The translations under genes and the position numbers were made by a program. Shown in pieces: positions 43,787 to 54,536 of a DNA stretch of 64,000 nucleotides (position 1 is its first letter; each line of letters opens with the position of its first letter). Below the pieces are notes generated by a model. That model was not told where the DNA came from. It ran no database searches and worked only from the letters and a program-made list of their open reading frames with translations. Source of the stretch: Hortaea werneckii (taxonomy: Eukaryota; Ascomycota; Dothideomycetes; Mycosphaerellales; Teratosphaeriaceae). The stretch covers positions 1 through 64,000 of the forward strand of contig JBAOKB010000109.1 in the NCBI GenBank assembly GCA_037044905.1. The letters run 5' to 3'.

Positions 43787-44728
43787 TCTCGAAGAAGAAG
43801 GGGAGGAAACCGGGGGAATAGGATGCGTTGGAATGGGGACACCTTGATGTTGGAAGCTGGACGGGAAGCTTGGAGGGGGGGATGGTAGCCGCGCCTGAGG
43901 CAGGAGGGGAAAGTGCGGCGGGGTTTAGTTAGATAGCCTAGCGAAGGGCCCTATCGTGAACTCCACTTCCAGATCCATGTAGCCACATCTCTAGTTAGGT
44001 ACTCACAGTATCTATTGCTCGAAGACCGTATATACATTTTTCCACAAAATCTCGCAAGTTAAAAGGAGAATTGTCTAGCTCCTAATAAGAAAAAAAGGTA
44101 GAAAAAAAGGAAGAAAAAAAGAGTACGAAATATAAAAGACATGCGATACAATGACTATAGTGCACACCAACTCTTAAAAGCGTCTACTAAAACAAAAACG
44201 GGAAACCGGTATTAACGCCTATCGTTTTCTAACGTTCCTTATACCGAGCGTAGTAGTCTACGAGGAGGATTCGAGTTGTAGGACGACGACGTACCTAACG
44301 TTTGTTCTTGTTTTATGTCGAAACACGACTAAGCGATTAGTAGAAATTGAATGATTGCGATAGTACCTCGACAAGATAAAATGAAAGTAAGCGATAAACT
44401 TTTTTTTTTTCTTTCTTTCGTTGCATTTGTTCAATATCTGCAGTACATTTTCTTGATCTAATAAAAAAGTTCGCTAAATATGACAGTCTTCTTTTGTGTG
44501 TCGTTAAAAAAAATGTGCATGTTCCCTTTTGTTTGAACATTATATCAAAGCTAAGCCGGTGTGGCCCGCTATATCAAATCATATGCGCCCCGCCTTCCGA
44601 CCTGAAGGAGCTCTTCAAGGTGTGAGAAGACTCCTGGTATTATTCCCATCCATGCTTAAACTCCGTTTAAGAAAAGTGAATGCATTCGGCTCCCGGCCGC
44701 ACACATCCATCGCCGTGCGCGCTTCCGC
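43787..44728. other. A/T-rich intergenic stretch without a gene
   Basis: A-rich tracts at ~44087-44129 and a T-run at ~44401-44411. No RIP-like loss of CpA, no coding frame and no RNA gene were recognised. Confidence 0.4.
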
Positions 44729-45556
44729 TTAAGCGAAGAAAGCAGCGAGGAAACCCGCGAACGTCAGGCCTGCGACCTGCAGCTGGGCGGCGCCATTGGT
44801 CTGGCTAGCGGCGGCGCCTGAGGCGGTGGAAGAGCCCGAGCTGCCGCCTGCGGCGCCTGCGGTGGATGAGCCGGAGCCGGAGCCAGATCCAGAGGTGCCG
44901 GTTGCGGTGGACAAGGAGGTGGTTAGGCCCGAGGCGCCAGTGCCGCTGGCGTAGCCGCCTGGCATGGTGGAGTTGCCGCCGTTGACGACGGGGGTCGTGG
45001 CGGCGGCTGGGGCGGAGGAGACGCCGGATGTGGCGTTCGCGGGGACTGGGACGTTGGTGGAAACGGAGCTGCCGACTGGTGCGACTTCTGATGAGGCGGA
45101 TGCGACAGGGGCGGCGGTGGTTTCGGCTGGGGCGGAGCTGGCGGCTGCCGTGGTGGATGAGCCGGCTACGGGTGCTACCTCGCTGGTGCTCTCGGCTGCG
45201 GGGACGGGGGAGGATGAGGCGATCATGGCGGAGGTCGAACCGTAGGCGGCTGGGGCAGAGGTCGCAGCCTCAGCCGGGGCGGAAGTAGCAGGTGCAGCGG
45301 TGGTCTCGGCCATGGTGGAGGCGGCAGCCTCGCTGGTGGCAGCAGTGGTAGCTGGTGCTTGGATCTGACCTGGGAAGGAATTAGAATGCAGCCCTCGCTG
45401 GGGTCGAATATAGCATTGGTGCTTACCATCAGAGATCTGAGTGACGACGTTGTCGTAGCCAGAAGGCGCAGTGTCGTCCATGAAGTTGGAGGCGTCGTCC
45501 ATGGCGACAGCGGAAGCGGTGCCGGCGACGGCGAGAGCGAAGAGGGTAGCACGCAT
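44729..45556 (-). CDS. Ser/Ala/Thr-rich GPI-type cell-wall protein, two exons
   Basis: Minus-strand exons 45556-45427 and 45369-44729 give 256 aa. A signal peptide (MRATLFALAVAGTASAVA) is followed by a short acidic segment (MDDASNFMDDTAPSGYDNV). A long Ala/Ser/Thr/Pro-rich region with no cysteine follows, then Gly/Ser repeats and a hydrophobic tail (LQVAGLTFAGFLAAFFA) preceded by small residues, the pattern of a GPI-anchor signal. It is probably a heavily O-glycosylated wall mannoprotein; sequence gives no specific role. The 57-nt intron is a multiple of three without an in-frame stop, so retention would add 19 residues. The ATG at 45556 was chosen for its signal peptide although the frame is open up to 45880. 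Confidence 0.82.
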   Translation of the reverse strand: MRATLFALAVAGTASAVAMDDASNFMDDTAPSGYDNVVTQISDGKHQCYIRPQRGLHSNSFPGQIQAPATTAATSEAAASTMAETTAAPATSAPAEAATSAPAAYGSTSAMIASSSPVPAAESTSEVAPVAGSSTTAAASSAPAETTAAPVASASSEVAPVGSSVSTNVPVPANATSGVSSAPAAATTPVVNGGNSTMPGGYASGTGASGLTTSLSTATGTSGSGSGSGSSTAGAAGGSSGSSTASGAAASQTNGAAQLQVAGLTFAGFLAAFFA

Positions 45557-48283
45557 TGTGATGGTGGTTTTGGGGGAATTAAAAAGCTGTAGAGAGTTAT
45601 CGGTTCGTCGGATGGTGATACAAGTAGAGATGGCTGAGTAACGAATGTAGGCGCAGTCGGATGGTGAGCTGGGAGGAATGTAAGTGAGGAGGGAATTGTG
45701 CAAGATCGAGCGTGACGAGGGCCTTTTGACTGTAATAGCTTGCAGCGTCGAAGTGACAAGACCAGGCAAGCCGGCTGTTTCACGAAACCGGCCTAGGGTC
45801 AGGGGAAGGCGGGCGGCGCAGTGGTCGAGAAGAGTCGAGAGGGTCGCTGATTGGTGAATGTGTCCAGGCACGGAACTCAACCAGGATTAAGCCCTGCGCT
45901 ACTCCATGTCACCCTAAATCTTAACGGAGGCAGCTAATCAACCTAATGACCCTGGCGATGCATGTGAAACACGCCCGAAAAAGTCAAATATCCGACGCTT
46001 TTTCTCAATTTCGCCCGGCCATTCTTCTCGCTCTGCCCGACCGTCCTAGATCAGGGTGTGTCTAGTATGCTGCGATTGTGCAAACCCCCAAGAGAGCGAC
46101 GACAAAGTCTCGCGAGCCTGCAGGCTAGCTTGGACACCTCATCAGCCTTGCCACCTTCGCTTGGATACAGTACAGACATACATAGCCACATTGCCCCCCT
46201 GCAGTAGCAACCCTGGCCACTGCAGATCCGATGCATGCTGTCTGTGTGTGTGCTGCATGCTGCATGCAGCAACCGACTTTCGGGAGACGCGTGGTCTCCG
46301 ATTCGACGGCTGATCAGAAGCCCCAGCTGCTGTTGACCCCATGCTTTTCTCCTGCACTTGTGCCTGCTTCCAGACCTGTGTGCTTCCTCGATCGCCCATG
46401 CGACCGCGTAGCACACACGTACGCCCACACACGCGTAATCACTACCTAGGTACTCCGCCCAGCATATGTTTCCAAAACAAGATGGCAGGGACCCCAGATC
46501 CCAGCCATTCGGGTAGCACGGTGTCTTGATGATGCTGTCAGTTGCTGTGAAAGACTTTGGGGTTTGGTATTGCGCCACAGCATTACGAATATCTGGTCGG
46601 GCGGGGTGGCGTCTAGACTCGCTATTCAACAACAACAACTACTACTGGACTACTGTACTACTGTTATTCGCCCTCGTTGCTATGACATCCGCATCCTCTC
46701 ATCACGTTCGCAAGCCGATCATCCCAAGCCCACATCAGATCCCTGGCCATGATGAACATGGTGAACGCGAATCTATGAGCCGCAGATCGCGTGTGTCCCG
46801 TTTTTTCTGTCTTTAGAAACTCAGATGACATGACCTGTTCACAGTCCACACGAACTCCCTCCCGATCTCTCTCATTTTGCCATGCTGCGCTTCACTGTAG
46901 TGTATCCACTCCAGGCCGCGGATGATGTCGACATGTAAGCATATGCAAATACCAGCAAAGCCACCGAGAGATTGAACAGGTTCTCCGCTCTCTTCCCCAT
47001 ACAATCGTTGATACGGGGTCGGAGAAAGGGTGACAGCGCGATATAGCCCGTTCTGAAAAAGCCGAAAACTATATCAAGCTTTTCCTGGTGTACAACTTTC
47101 ACTTTCGCTATAATAAGGGAAGCAATTCTTCTGCTTTCTAGGCATCAGGGCGGTGCAGGCTTAGGGGTCGAAGCTTCGGAGCTTGCTTGCCTCTTGACTT
47201 TGGCTACGAAGTATGTACTGTTCGCGGCGGGTCAGCAATACTCATTAAGCGCCGCTATAGATGGCACTGCCTGTCTGCTTTCCCATACAAGTTAGGCTCC
47301 CGATCTGGTGGGCGCTATAGTGTATTAACACAGCGTGAGCATGATTTTGACGGTTAAGAAATAGCTATGTGGTGAGAGGAAGCACACTTTCATCAGTGGT
47401 CTCCTTCAACTCTGTCAAATGCTACTCGGATAGCGGTCGACAGCGTTGAAATATGGCCTAGGACTATCTGCAAGTGCTTTACCGTGGACCTGGGGAATTC
47501 GCACACTCGTCTCAATCTCAGGGATGATTTTCGTGGGACACAGATGGCGGGAGCGCTTTACGGATCCTCGAAAGCAATACGGCATAGCCGGGAGCATGCT
47601 TCGCTCGTGTGAGCAAAGGAGTGAGGAACCTTCGTTTTACTCGTAACTGGGGAGGTTTACTTTTCTCATATGTCAAACACCAATTTCCCACTCTCTCACC
47701 CTCTTTCAAGGCCATCCGAGTTGTCCATTCGAGGCTCTCGGCGATAAAAAAAAAAATCAAACCAAATAAAAAGTGGAGGGATAGAAAAAGCAGGAACAGA
47801 CGAGTTCGCCACATCCACACGACCACCAGCTTCATGCAGCAGCAGGAGACCCAGCAAGTCATCCGCACGCATCGCAGAGCTTCATTTCTCCCGCCAGCCC
47901 CTAGCCTACCTACCGCTTTTTCCTTTCCTGGTCTCTATGACTGTGACAGCGAAGCGCCGGCCGAGCAGCGCAATGGCAGACCATCGCGATATTGGAAGAA
48001 GGATGTTATACCCTAGTTGATTACAGGGCGAAAGAAATTGAAGAGGATGCATTGCTTCGACTCGGGGTGTGGAGGGGATGTGTGATCGTGTCCTACGGTT
48101 GTTCTTCATTACCGTGCGCAAGGGCCGCATGCATGTAGTCGTTGCAGGCCAGCGGCACATGTCGACTTGGCCATGGAGGCAAGAAGAAGGGCATGGGGTG
48201 CGCGCCGACGATTGCAGATCTACATGGCTCCATCTGGGGGTTCCATGTCTAAAAAAACCGCTCGAAACATTTTGAAATAAAAG

Positions 48284-48326
<43 letters not shown>

Positions 48327-48358
48327 TCATGCATCTACATCGTACTCTCTCCCCTCCT
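45557..48358. other. Long intergenic region with a 38-bp C homopolymer
   Basis: 2.8 kb between the wall protein promoter and the 3' end of the NAD(P)H-hydrate dehydratase gene. Scattered open frames of 60-195 codons on both strands lack domains. A (tgc/gca)n palindromic patch lies at ~46231-46270. No gene is supported. Confidence 0.4.
48286..48323. repeat. Poly-C run of 38 bases
   Basis: An uninterrupted run of C on the plus strand. On the minus strand it is G38, starting about 35 nt past the stop codon of the NAD(P)H-hydrate dehydratase gene, so probably in its 3' UTR. Confidence 0.85.
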
Positions 48359-49563
48359 CTACAACTTCGACTCCTCCGTAGGCTTCTCGCCAATCACATC
48401 CAAAAAAGCCGGATGCACATGCTCGGTCAGATCAGCCGCCTGCATGGACCTTCCCAACTTCTTAAACGCCAACCGCGAACACTCCCGCGTGACCGCAGAA
48501 CCCCCATACGCACACAACGCGAGCAACTCCTCCGACCCCATGTCCCCCTCGTGCTCCCACAACTTCTCCAAGTACGCCTTCCGATAACACAACAGCGTCG
48601 CCAGCGAACCCGTCAACGTATCCCCCTGCCCACCCGACCTCTTCAACCCCCCCTCCCCATCCGAAACCAACGTATGCGACCCATTAGAAATAAAATCCAC
48701 TTTCCCCTTCTTAATCACCGTCACGCCGCCCAACGCCTGCGCCAACTTCTCACACAACTTACTCTCTTCCTCCTTCTCAACATCGATATTCTGGCTCTTC
48801 GCCAGCCGCCCAAACTCCACCACGTTCGGGGTGAGGATACACTCTTTGTACCCCTTCACCAACTCCGGCCGCGTCTGAGCCAGGTACAGCCCGTCGGCAT
48901 CTAGCACGAAACTCACCCCTTTCCTCTTCGCTTCCACGATTACCCGCGCGCAGACTTCTTGCATTGCCGGATCCCGGCCTAGTCCCGGTCCGATCACGAT
49001 TACGTGCAGGCGGTCTAGCATCGCGATCACGTTCGCCGCGACGCTGTCGATGGTTTCCCCGTTTTGGAGGTTCTTTTCCTGTCGCATGTAGGGGTGTACC
49101 ATGAGGTTCGGCGAGTAGGTTTTTATTACTTGGCCTGCGCCCGGTTCGCAGATTACGTGGGACTGTTTGGATTCAAAGAGGGAGAATGCGGTTAGCGATT
49201 GGCGGTGGTGGATAGGTGAAGATAGTGGGGGGATGGGTGGCGACTCCACTGGGTGAAACTCTTACCATATCACAGCCTAGTTTTGCGGACGCGGCGGCGG
49301 AGAAGTACGGCGCCCCGGTGTAGTCTTCGCTCCCGCCTATGACGGCTACGCGGCCTAGTTGGCCTGGTTGGATAGGGGAGGTCAGCCATGGGGTCCTTTT
49401 TCTTTTCTTTTCTTTTTCTTTTCTTTTTTTTTTTTTTTTCTAATCAAGTTCGGGTCATTATATGATGAATGATACCTTTGTGGAATTTCTCCAGCATGGG
49501 CGGGACCATCTTGTAAACTTTGCCGAGGATGTCCTTGCGTGTCATGTTGCCAAGTGCTGCCAT
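48359..49563 (-). CDS. ATP-dependent (S)-NAD(P)H-hydrate dehydratase, three exons
   Basis: Minus-strand exons 49563-49476, 49363-49266 and 49162-48359 give 329 aa in phase. N-terminus MAALGNMTRKDILGKVYKMVPPMLEKFHKG leads into GQLGRVAVIGGSEDYTGAPYFSAAASAKLGCDM, the conserved start of the YjeF C-terminal (carbohydrate-kinase-like) domain. Further motifs: VIGPGLGRDP, LDADGLYLAQ, LTPNVVEFGRL and the phosphate/metal loop RSGGQGDTLTGSLA. The enzyme uses ATP to dehydrate damaged NADHX and NADPHX back to NADH and NADPH, a metabolite-repair step that works with an epimerase. The length is that of the single-domain eukaryotic enzyme. The first intron contains a long T/A homopolymer tract. Confidence 0.9.
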
Positions 49564-50068
49564 GTTTATGGTGTTTGAAGTGGTTCCTATACAATGGGGA
49601 TTGAGGATTTATATGGTGTATCGGATTGAGTTGGTGTCCAGTTGGGGTTTGGATGGGGAATATCTAGAGGATTGACACCGATGATTCAAGTGATGTGTCC
49701 GATTCGAGATGGGTGGAGGAATTGAGGAGGAGAGAAAGAAATGAAGAAGGGTGGCGATTTGATGTCGTTGATCAATGTTCCTCAGCCGTGTCTGCAATGT
49801 CTCGGAGCAACGCGATGACAGGCAATGACGCTCACGCGTGCTGGAAATCGACGCGATATGACGAAAGCGGGGTAGCGTCCAGTCGACATTAGTTGATCTC
49901 ATCATGCGATGGAATTGATTGATTCCCCGGCGATTTGATGAGATCTCATCGATAACCCCATTGACTTTAATATTTGCTTTTTTCCCAATCACCTTGACCT
50001 TCCTGTGTCTACAACATAATCAAACAATCGTTCTCGTACAGTAACCCGACAAGACATCATCCACCACC
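49564..50068. other. Divergent promoter region without a gene
   Basis: Between the dehydratase and the hydrophilic protein gene. The right end (ctacaacataatcaaacaatc ... caccaccATG) is a typical fungal leader. Nothing else is seen. Confidence 0.4.
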
Positions 50069-50677
50069 ATGGCTCACGACGACCTCAACCCCACCGGCCC
50101 CGCCCAACCACCGCTCGACCAAGTCTACGAAACCCAAGGCAACCCCATCACCAAGGAACCTGCCGAGCAAGTCTCCGCCCAGCGTCACGCAAGAGAAGCC
50201 GCCCAACAACCAACGTATATCACACTCTTTCCTCTCCAAGCCCCAATCCCCAGCTAACCTCTCCTCCCCCTCCCTAGCGACCAACGCATCCCCGCCCAAC
50301 AAGCCAGCTACTCCGAAGCCACCCCCAGCAGTCTAGGCCGCGGGATCGTCGGCGCCGGTCCCGGCGAAGAAGCCCAAGGCCTGACCCACCAGGACGTAGG
50401 CCGCAGCAACGAACTCGAAGCCGAACAGATGGCTGCCCCGGGGGAAGGCAAGATCGCCGACGCCGTGACAGGCAACAACCCCGCCGTCCTCAGCGGCGGC
50501 GGCGAACCGGGTATGGAAACCGACCTCGACCGTAAGAAGCGCGAGCAGGCCCCTCTCCGTGAGGCGGTCCAGGAGCAGCAGAGGGAAGGGTTTGATGTTG
50601 GTGGGGTGCTGGGGCAGAGAGGGGGGCCGGCGAATCCGGTTGGGAAGGATAATTACCCGAATACGGATAGGGTTTGA
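50069..50677 (+). CDS. Hydrophilic disordered protein, stress or LEA-like
   Basis: Exons 50069-50214 and 50278-50677 join in phase to 181 aa; the 63-nt intron starts gtatat, has a gctaac branch site and ends ctag. The protein is rich in Gln, Glu, Ala, Gly and Pro, with no cysteine, no membrane segment and no hydrophobic core. Recognisable stretches are LDQVYETQGNPITKEPAEQV, RGIVGAGPGEEAQGLTHQDVGRSNELEAEQMAAPGEGKIADAV and a charged C-terminus with NPVGKDNYPNTDRV. Similar short hydrophilic proteins are common in filamentous ascomycetes and often induced by stress, but this comparison is from memory and no function is established. Confidence 0.72.
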
Positions 50678-51271
50678 TTTTTGGGAAATGGCAGCACGAG
50701 GGCAAGGGGTGGGGGAAAGGGGAGTGATCTGGGAAAAGAAGTGATGTTGGACTGGCTCTCCCTGTGGTAGTGCGAGATTTCATTTGACCCCCTTTGGAGG
50801 TATGAGTGATGATTCTTTCCCTGAGCCAGTCGGGAACGAAGGTTCAAAAGCATTGGGATTGGAGGGGGTTTTGGTCGAGAGATATCCGAAAGAATTTTGC
50901 TTGTGTCTTCTTCATGTCCAGGCAACAGGACTGTTCTGGCTGCTTCAGACGGTGTATCTCAGCATTATTCTACAATTTTGGCGTCGGGTCACATCTCATA
51001 CTCAATTCGATTAGGTCTGTGCTGGCTTCACGGTGGTTTTCATCAACGCGGAACTAGTATTAATGGGGAACAAGAAGGAGAAGATGGAAGGGTTCGATAC
51101 TCAATTCGATTAGGTCTGTGCTGGCTTCACGGTGGTTTTCATCAACGCGGAACTAGTATTAATGGGGAACAAGAAGGAGAAGATGGAAGGGTTCGACGCT
51201 CTACGTGTGAGCGGATCGACTAGTATCTTTGTAAGAATCTCGATATCTATCTTGTACTGCTAACGTCAAGT
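50678..51271. other. Intergenic region holding an exact tandem duplication
   Basis: 3' flanks of the hydrophilic protein and the ABC transporter. Besides the 99-bp duplication (separate entry) nothing is recognised. Confidence 0.4.
50998..51195. repeat. Exact 99-bp tandem duplication
   Basis: Copies 50998-51096 and 51097-51195 are identical base for base, both starting atactcaattcg and ending gaagggttcg. The unit is a multiple of three, so any frame through it stays open, but the sequence has no coding character. Confidence 0.92.
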
Positions 51272-54200
51272 TTACAGCTTTCTGTCGCGATGAAGCAACA
51301 ATAGTCCGAGATATGCAATGATGCGGTACACAAATCCGATCAAAAACAATATTCTGCTCTCAAGATCAGCACACACAAATCAGCAAGCCCACTTCTCTCC
51401 CCCACCCCAAAACCACCAGATCACAAGACAGAAACGAGCAGCTAGAGGATAAAGAACTTACCCGAAATCCACTCCAAACCGCCCCAACGTATACCCAACC
51501 GTCTGACTCGCCAAATCCACCCTATACAAACCCCCCAGCGGCTCAAGATTCTCCGTAAAATACGCCTCCGCGAACCACACCCCCGGCGACAACCGCCAGA
51601 ACCACTCGACCCCCCACTCCTTCACCCGACTCAACGGCGGCGCCACACCCCCCAACACTCCAATCACCAAACTCCCCAACACCGCAATCAACGGCCCATC
51701 CTCTTTCCTCTTCACCCCTACACTCACCACCCCCGCTAACCCGTAAATACACCAGAAGTAACCCAGATTCACCCCCCACATCCTCGCCCACCCCATCCGC
51801 GACGGCGAAGCCAGCAAATCCAACACCACCGTGAACTGGAAACTACTCCCCACCAACCGCGGCAGCACTCCCACCTGCTTCCCCACAAAATCCGCAACCA
51901 CCGACCCCCCCGCCCTCCGCTCCCGCATCGCCACTTCCCTGCCCGCCCCGAGGACCCAATACCCCGGCGCCGAAGCACACAGTCCGATGCTCATCCCCGC
52001 TAGCAACCCCAGTTGCGGGGTCGAAATGTAGTCCACGGCGGACCCGAGAGCGGAGAAGGGGGAATGCGGGATCCCTTGGAATAAGTTCCCGTGTGAGGGA
52101 TACGCGGTTAGGCCTATTAGGGTGCCGGCTAGTGTGCTGCACAGGAGTTCGGAGATCTGGGTCCCTGGGGTGCGGGTCTGGATGAGCAGGGCGCGGTGGA
52201 GGTTGTGTAGGATTTGGGCCGGGAGGGTTGCGCTGCGGTTGTGGAGGGTTGGGAGGGAGGGGGTGGTGTTGGAGCGGCGGGGGAGGGGTTTGGTTGGGGT
52301 GATGGGGTTGTCGAGGAGGTGGTGTGGATGGGTGTCCTGGTGCCTGGGATCCTGCCCTTTGGTTTTCCACTCGTCAATGAGATGGTCGACTTGCGATCCA
52401 CGGGTTTTGGCCGCTCCCCCGCCAACAGCGTACTGTGCGCCATCCCCCGTGAGGATGTCCATGAGTGTGTCGGCGGGATTCGCGCGGAGCGGGAACTGGA
52501 ACCCCATCCTCTCGAAGTACTCCTCCATCTCCCCCGTAGGCCCAGCATACACCATCCGCCCCTGCGCAAGCAACAACACCTGATCGAAGCCGTAGAAGAT
52601 CTGCTCTCGGGGTTGGTGAACAATCGCGATAATCGTCACCCCTAACCGACTAATCCCCTTCAACAACCGCATCAGACTCGCCGCACTCGACGCATCCAGC
52701 CCACTCGTCGGCTCGTCGAGAAAAATCGCCATTGGCGCCGCTGCGAGCTCGATCCCAATACTCGTCCTTTTCCTCTGGCCCCCGCTGACACCCGGTCGGT
52801 TTACGTCCCCGACCTGCGAGTCCTGCACGTGCGAGAGCTGCAGACAGCCTATCAGCGCGTCGACGTGCGTCTGGATCGCTTTATCCCGCCATCGCGCCGG
52901 TAACCTGCACCGTGCGGAATGCAGGATGTTCTCCCGGATTGTCAGTTCCGGGACCAGGATGTCGTCTTGGGGTACATAGCCTATCACTTTCCGGTATTCC
53001 CGCGTCGTCGCTTTCGCACATCCGTTTATCTTGATCGTTCCGGAGCTCGTCTTAATTTTTCCCATTAGTACGTTGACCAATGTGCTCTTCCCCGCCCCTG
53101 AGGGTCCCATGATCCCCCAGCAGCTGCCGCGCGGGATGCTGCCTGTGATTTGTTGTAGGATCTTCTGGCCTGTGTGGGTGCTGACGCAGAGGTTCTCGAA
53201 GTCGAAGGTGAGGCCGAGGGAGGTGGTTTCGATTGCGTGGGAGATGCTTTGCAGGAAGGACTGGAAGTGTGGGTTGCTTTGGAAATCCTCTTCGAGACGA
53301 ATGCCGTCGTCTTCGTAAAGGGATGAGTCTGTGTCGTCGTTATCGGTACAGCCGTCCATATTGTCTACCCGTCCGCTCACCCGACGGCTAGGCATCCCAA
53401 CCTCTCTCGAAGGCGAAGCCGATTTGTTGTCCTGCTGCGGTGAATCCAAGGACCTCCCGCCTCGCTTCCCTCTCGCAGAAGAACACCGACGACGCAACAA
53501 CTCCACCCCTTCCCCCCCCTTTCCACCTTCCCTCACCCTGCCCTTCCTCCCTCTCCGCCTCCTCCTCTCCAACCTCCCAACCCCTTTCCCGACCCACCAC
53601 CCCACAACCACCAACCCATCAACCAACACCAAAACCCCCAACGGCACAACCCTCACCTGCTTCACCGCCCCCATCGGACAATATGCCCCCCAATCACATT
53701 TCATCGCCTCTACCGAACCCTGCGGACAAAAATGTCCCTTCGGACAGATTTTCTTCTCTTTCCCTCCTCTCGCCTCTCCGGCTCCTCTGCCTCGTACTTC
53801 TTTCCCATCACCGAAGGAGAAAGAAGAAGAGGTGGTGGTGGTGGTGGAAGAAGAAGAAGGACAGTAGAATCCCGCGGGACAGATGATGGGTTCGTAGAGC
53901 CCCTGTGGGTTACAGCTTAGCCGGTTCGCGCGCAGGATCTGGCAGCGCTCGTAGGGCGGACAGGACTGTGGCGGGTTGAGGGGGGAGGAGTTGGGACCTG
54001 AGAATGATTCTGATTTAGTTTGTTTCTCCCTCTTGGCAACCCTTTGAAGTCTTAATGGTCATGCGTGTGTTGCATGATTGTTGGAAGAAACAGGGCAAGT
54101 GGGTTTCTTTTCTTTTTTTTTAAAAAAAAAAGATAAAAAAGAACAAGAACAAGAACAAGGGGGGGGAAATGGAGAGTGGAAAATGGATTAAACGTCTTCC

Positions 54201-54536
54201 TTATGGATGCCTATAAGCTCCCCCTGACGCAAAGGCAGGAAGAGAAACTTGAGAAGAGAGAGTATACGTACAGTACCACCCCGGTAGACAAATATCCTCG
54301 CTAGCCAATGCCACGGGCAAGGCTCCCTGGCTAAAACATCCCGTCTGCGTATAGTTGAGCGAATAAGCGAAGTGGCTGAAGTCCTTGGTATTCATGTTGT
54401 CGTATCGGGCCAGATCGGCTACCTGGACGGGATGTGCGCTGGCGTTGACACTGGCGAAGAAAGTGGTGAGGGCTGTGGTGTGGGATGGTGCGAGGGTGGT
54501 CGATGCGAGGGAGGAGAGGGATGCTATGTATGCCAT
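51272..54536 (-). CDS. ABCG-type half transporter with Cys-rich N-terminal domain
   Basis: Minus-strand exons 54536-54272, 53997-51462 and 51356-51272 give 961 aa in phase. The N-terminal ~280 aa is probably luminal or extracellular. It carries repeated cysteine pairs (DICLPGWYCPN, SCPPYERCQ, IICPAGFYCP, ICPKGHFCPQG, KCDWGAYCPMG), as in the plant ABCG24/28 and fungal Adp1-like group. A membrane segment (VVPLGVLVLVDGLVVVGWWVG) and basic linker follow. The ATPase domain has Walker A GPSGAGKST, signature VSGGQRKR, Walker B MAIFLDEPTSGLD and H-loop VHQPR. The C-terminal membrane domain is completed by exon 3, whose RILFLIGFVYRIIAYLGLLLL is the last helix; without that exon the protein would stop one helix short. 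The substrate is unknown. An in-frame upstream ATG at 54737 is possible. Confidence 0.87.

Noticed and set aside
46051..46638. 195-codon minus-strand frame in the intergenic region before the hydrate dehydratase
   Set aside because: No domain, several overlapping frames on both strands, microsatellite-like DNA at its centre.
47609..48016. 135-codon plus-strand frame rich in Arg and Lys
   Set aside because: Composition follows an A-rich tract and polypurine DNA; no recognisable motif or splice structure.
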